Positions 5,795-5,865 of a stretch of DNA of 5,865 bases are shown here, one piece after another. The number at the start of each line of letters is the position of its first letter. Positions within the stretch are counted from its first letter, which is position 1. The stretch spans positions 1 to 5,865 of the forward strand of contig JAISUA010000135.1 in NCBI GenBank assembly GCA_031272305.1, written 5' to 3'. Made by a program: the position numbers and the translations under genes. Below the pieces are notes generated by a model that was not told the DNA's origin, made no database searches, and saw only the letters and a list, made by a program, of their open reading frames with translations. Source of the stretch: Clostridioides sp. Lineage in GTDB: Bacteria; Bacillota; Clostridia; Peptostreptococcales; Peptostreptococcaceae.

Positions 5795-5865
5795 ATGCAA
5801 AATTATAAGAGAAAAAGTATTAATTTTACGATTAAAAAATAAAGGAAGATAGTCAAAGCAACTGT

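Larger units (their letters stand above)
5430..5865. other. AT-rich intergenic region after leuS, no gene supported
   Basis: No reading frame with a plausible start and ribosome site is visible on either strand. The region holds an 11/12-bp inverted repeat close to the leuS stop (5442-5453 with 5474-5484, 20-bp loop, all AT), degenerate direct repeats (5514-5599), a perfect palindrome TAAAACTATAGTTTTA (5616-5631), a hairpin (5649-5686), a 12-bp direct repeat ATATTTTGAAAA (5661-5672 and 5687-5698) and a large hairpin (5700-5794). AAAGGAAG at 5841-5848 could be a ribosome site for a gene starting beyond the right edge, but no start codon is in range. Confidence 0.6.

Overview
This window is a housekeeping segment from a strongly AT-rich, low-GC Gram-positive anaerobe. 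The evidence is: AGGAGG-type ribosome sites, leucine codons dominated by CTT/TTA, a leucine T-box riboswitch, and the gene order nadD-yqeK-rsfS-leuS, which is typical of Firmicutes. A Tissierellia/Peptoniphilaceae or related clostridial genome (for example Finegoldia, Peptoniphilus, Parvimonas, Anaerococcus) would fit, but that placement is an inference from style and synteny. I found no phage, insertion sequence, CRISPR, tRNA or rRNA, and no unknown multi-gene system.

Layout. On the minus strand (31-741) lies recX, the RecA regulator, with an unusual acidic insert and a tandemly duplicated 3' end. A 103-bp divergent intergenic region (742-844) holds two back-to-back extended -10 promoters inside a 22-bp near-palindrome. 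Rightward follow nadD (845-1528), the tightly coupled yqeK (1532-2125), an A/G-rich low-complexity spacer that carries a duplicate of the yqeK tail, and rsfS (2250-2612). A fresh promoter (2684-2712) then drives a T-box leader (about 2719-2959) with a CUU leucine specifier, a TGGT tRNA-acceptor-binding bulge and a terminator hairpin. This leader controls leuS (3009-5429). The last 436 bp (5430-5865) have no supportable gene. They hold degenerate AT-rich repeats, a perfect 16-bp palindrome, a small hairpin, and a large nested hairpin ending in seven Ts (5700-5794).

How the genes relate. NadD makes the NAD precursor deamido-NAD. YqeK clears Ap4A, an alarmone-like by-product that aminoacyl-tRNA synthetases can make. 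RsfS silences ribosomes in starvation. LeuRS charges tRNA-Leu and is induced through the T-box when uncharged tRNA-Leu builds up. The cluster therefore joins cofactor supply, nucleotide clean-up and translation capacity. RecX is transcribed away from it and is functionally separate.

The most unusual signals are the independent tandem duplications of about 40 bp at the 3' ends of recX and yqeK, the overlapping divergent promoters in a palindrome, the N-terminally extended NadD with an HFAH nucleotide-binding motif, and the large hairpin downstream of leuS. All are modest, and I see no strong case for a novel system here.
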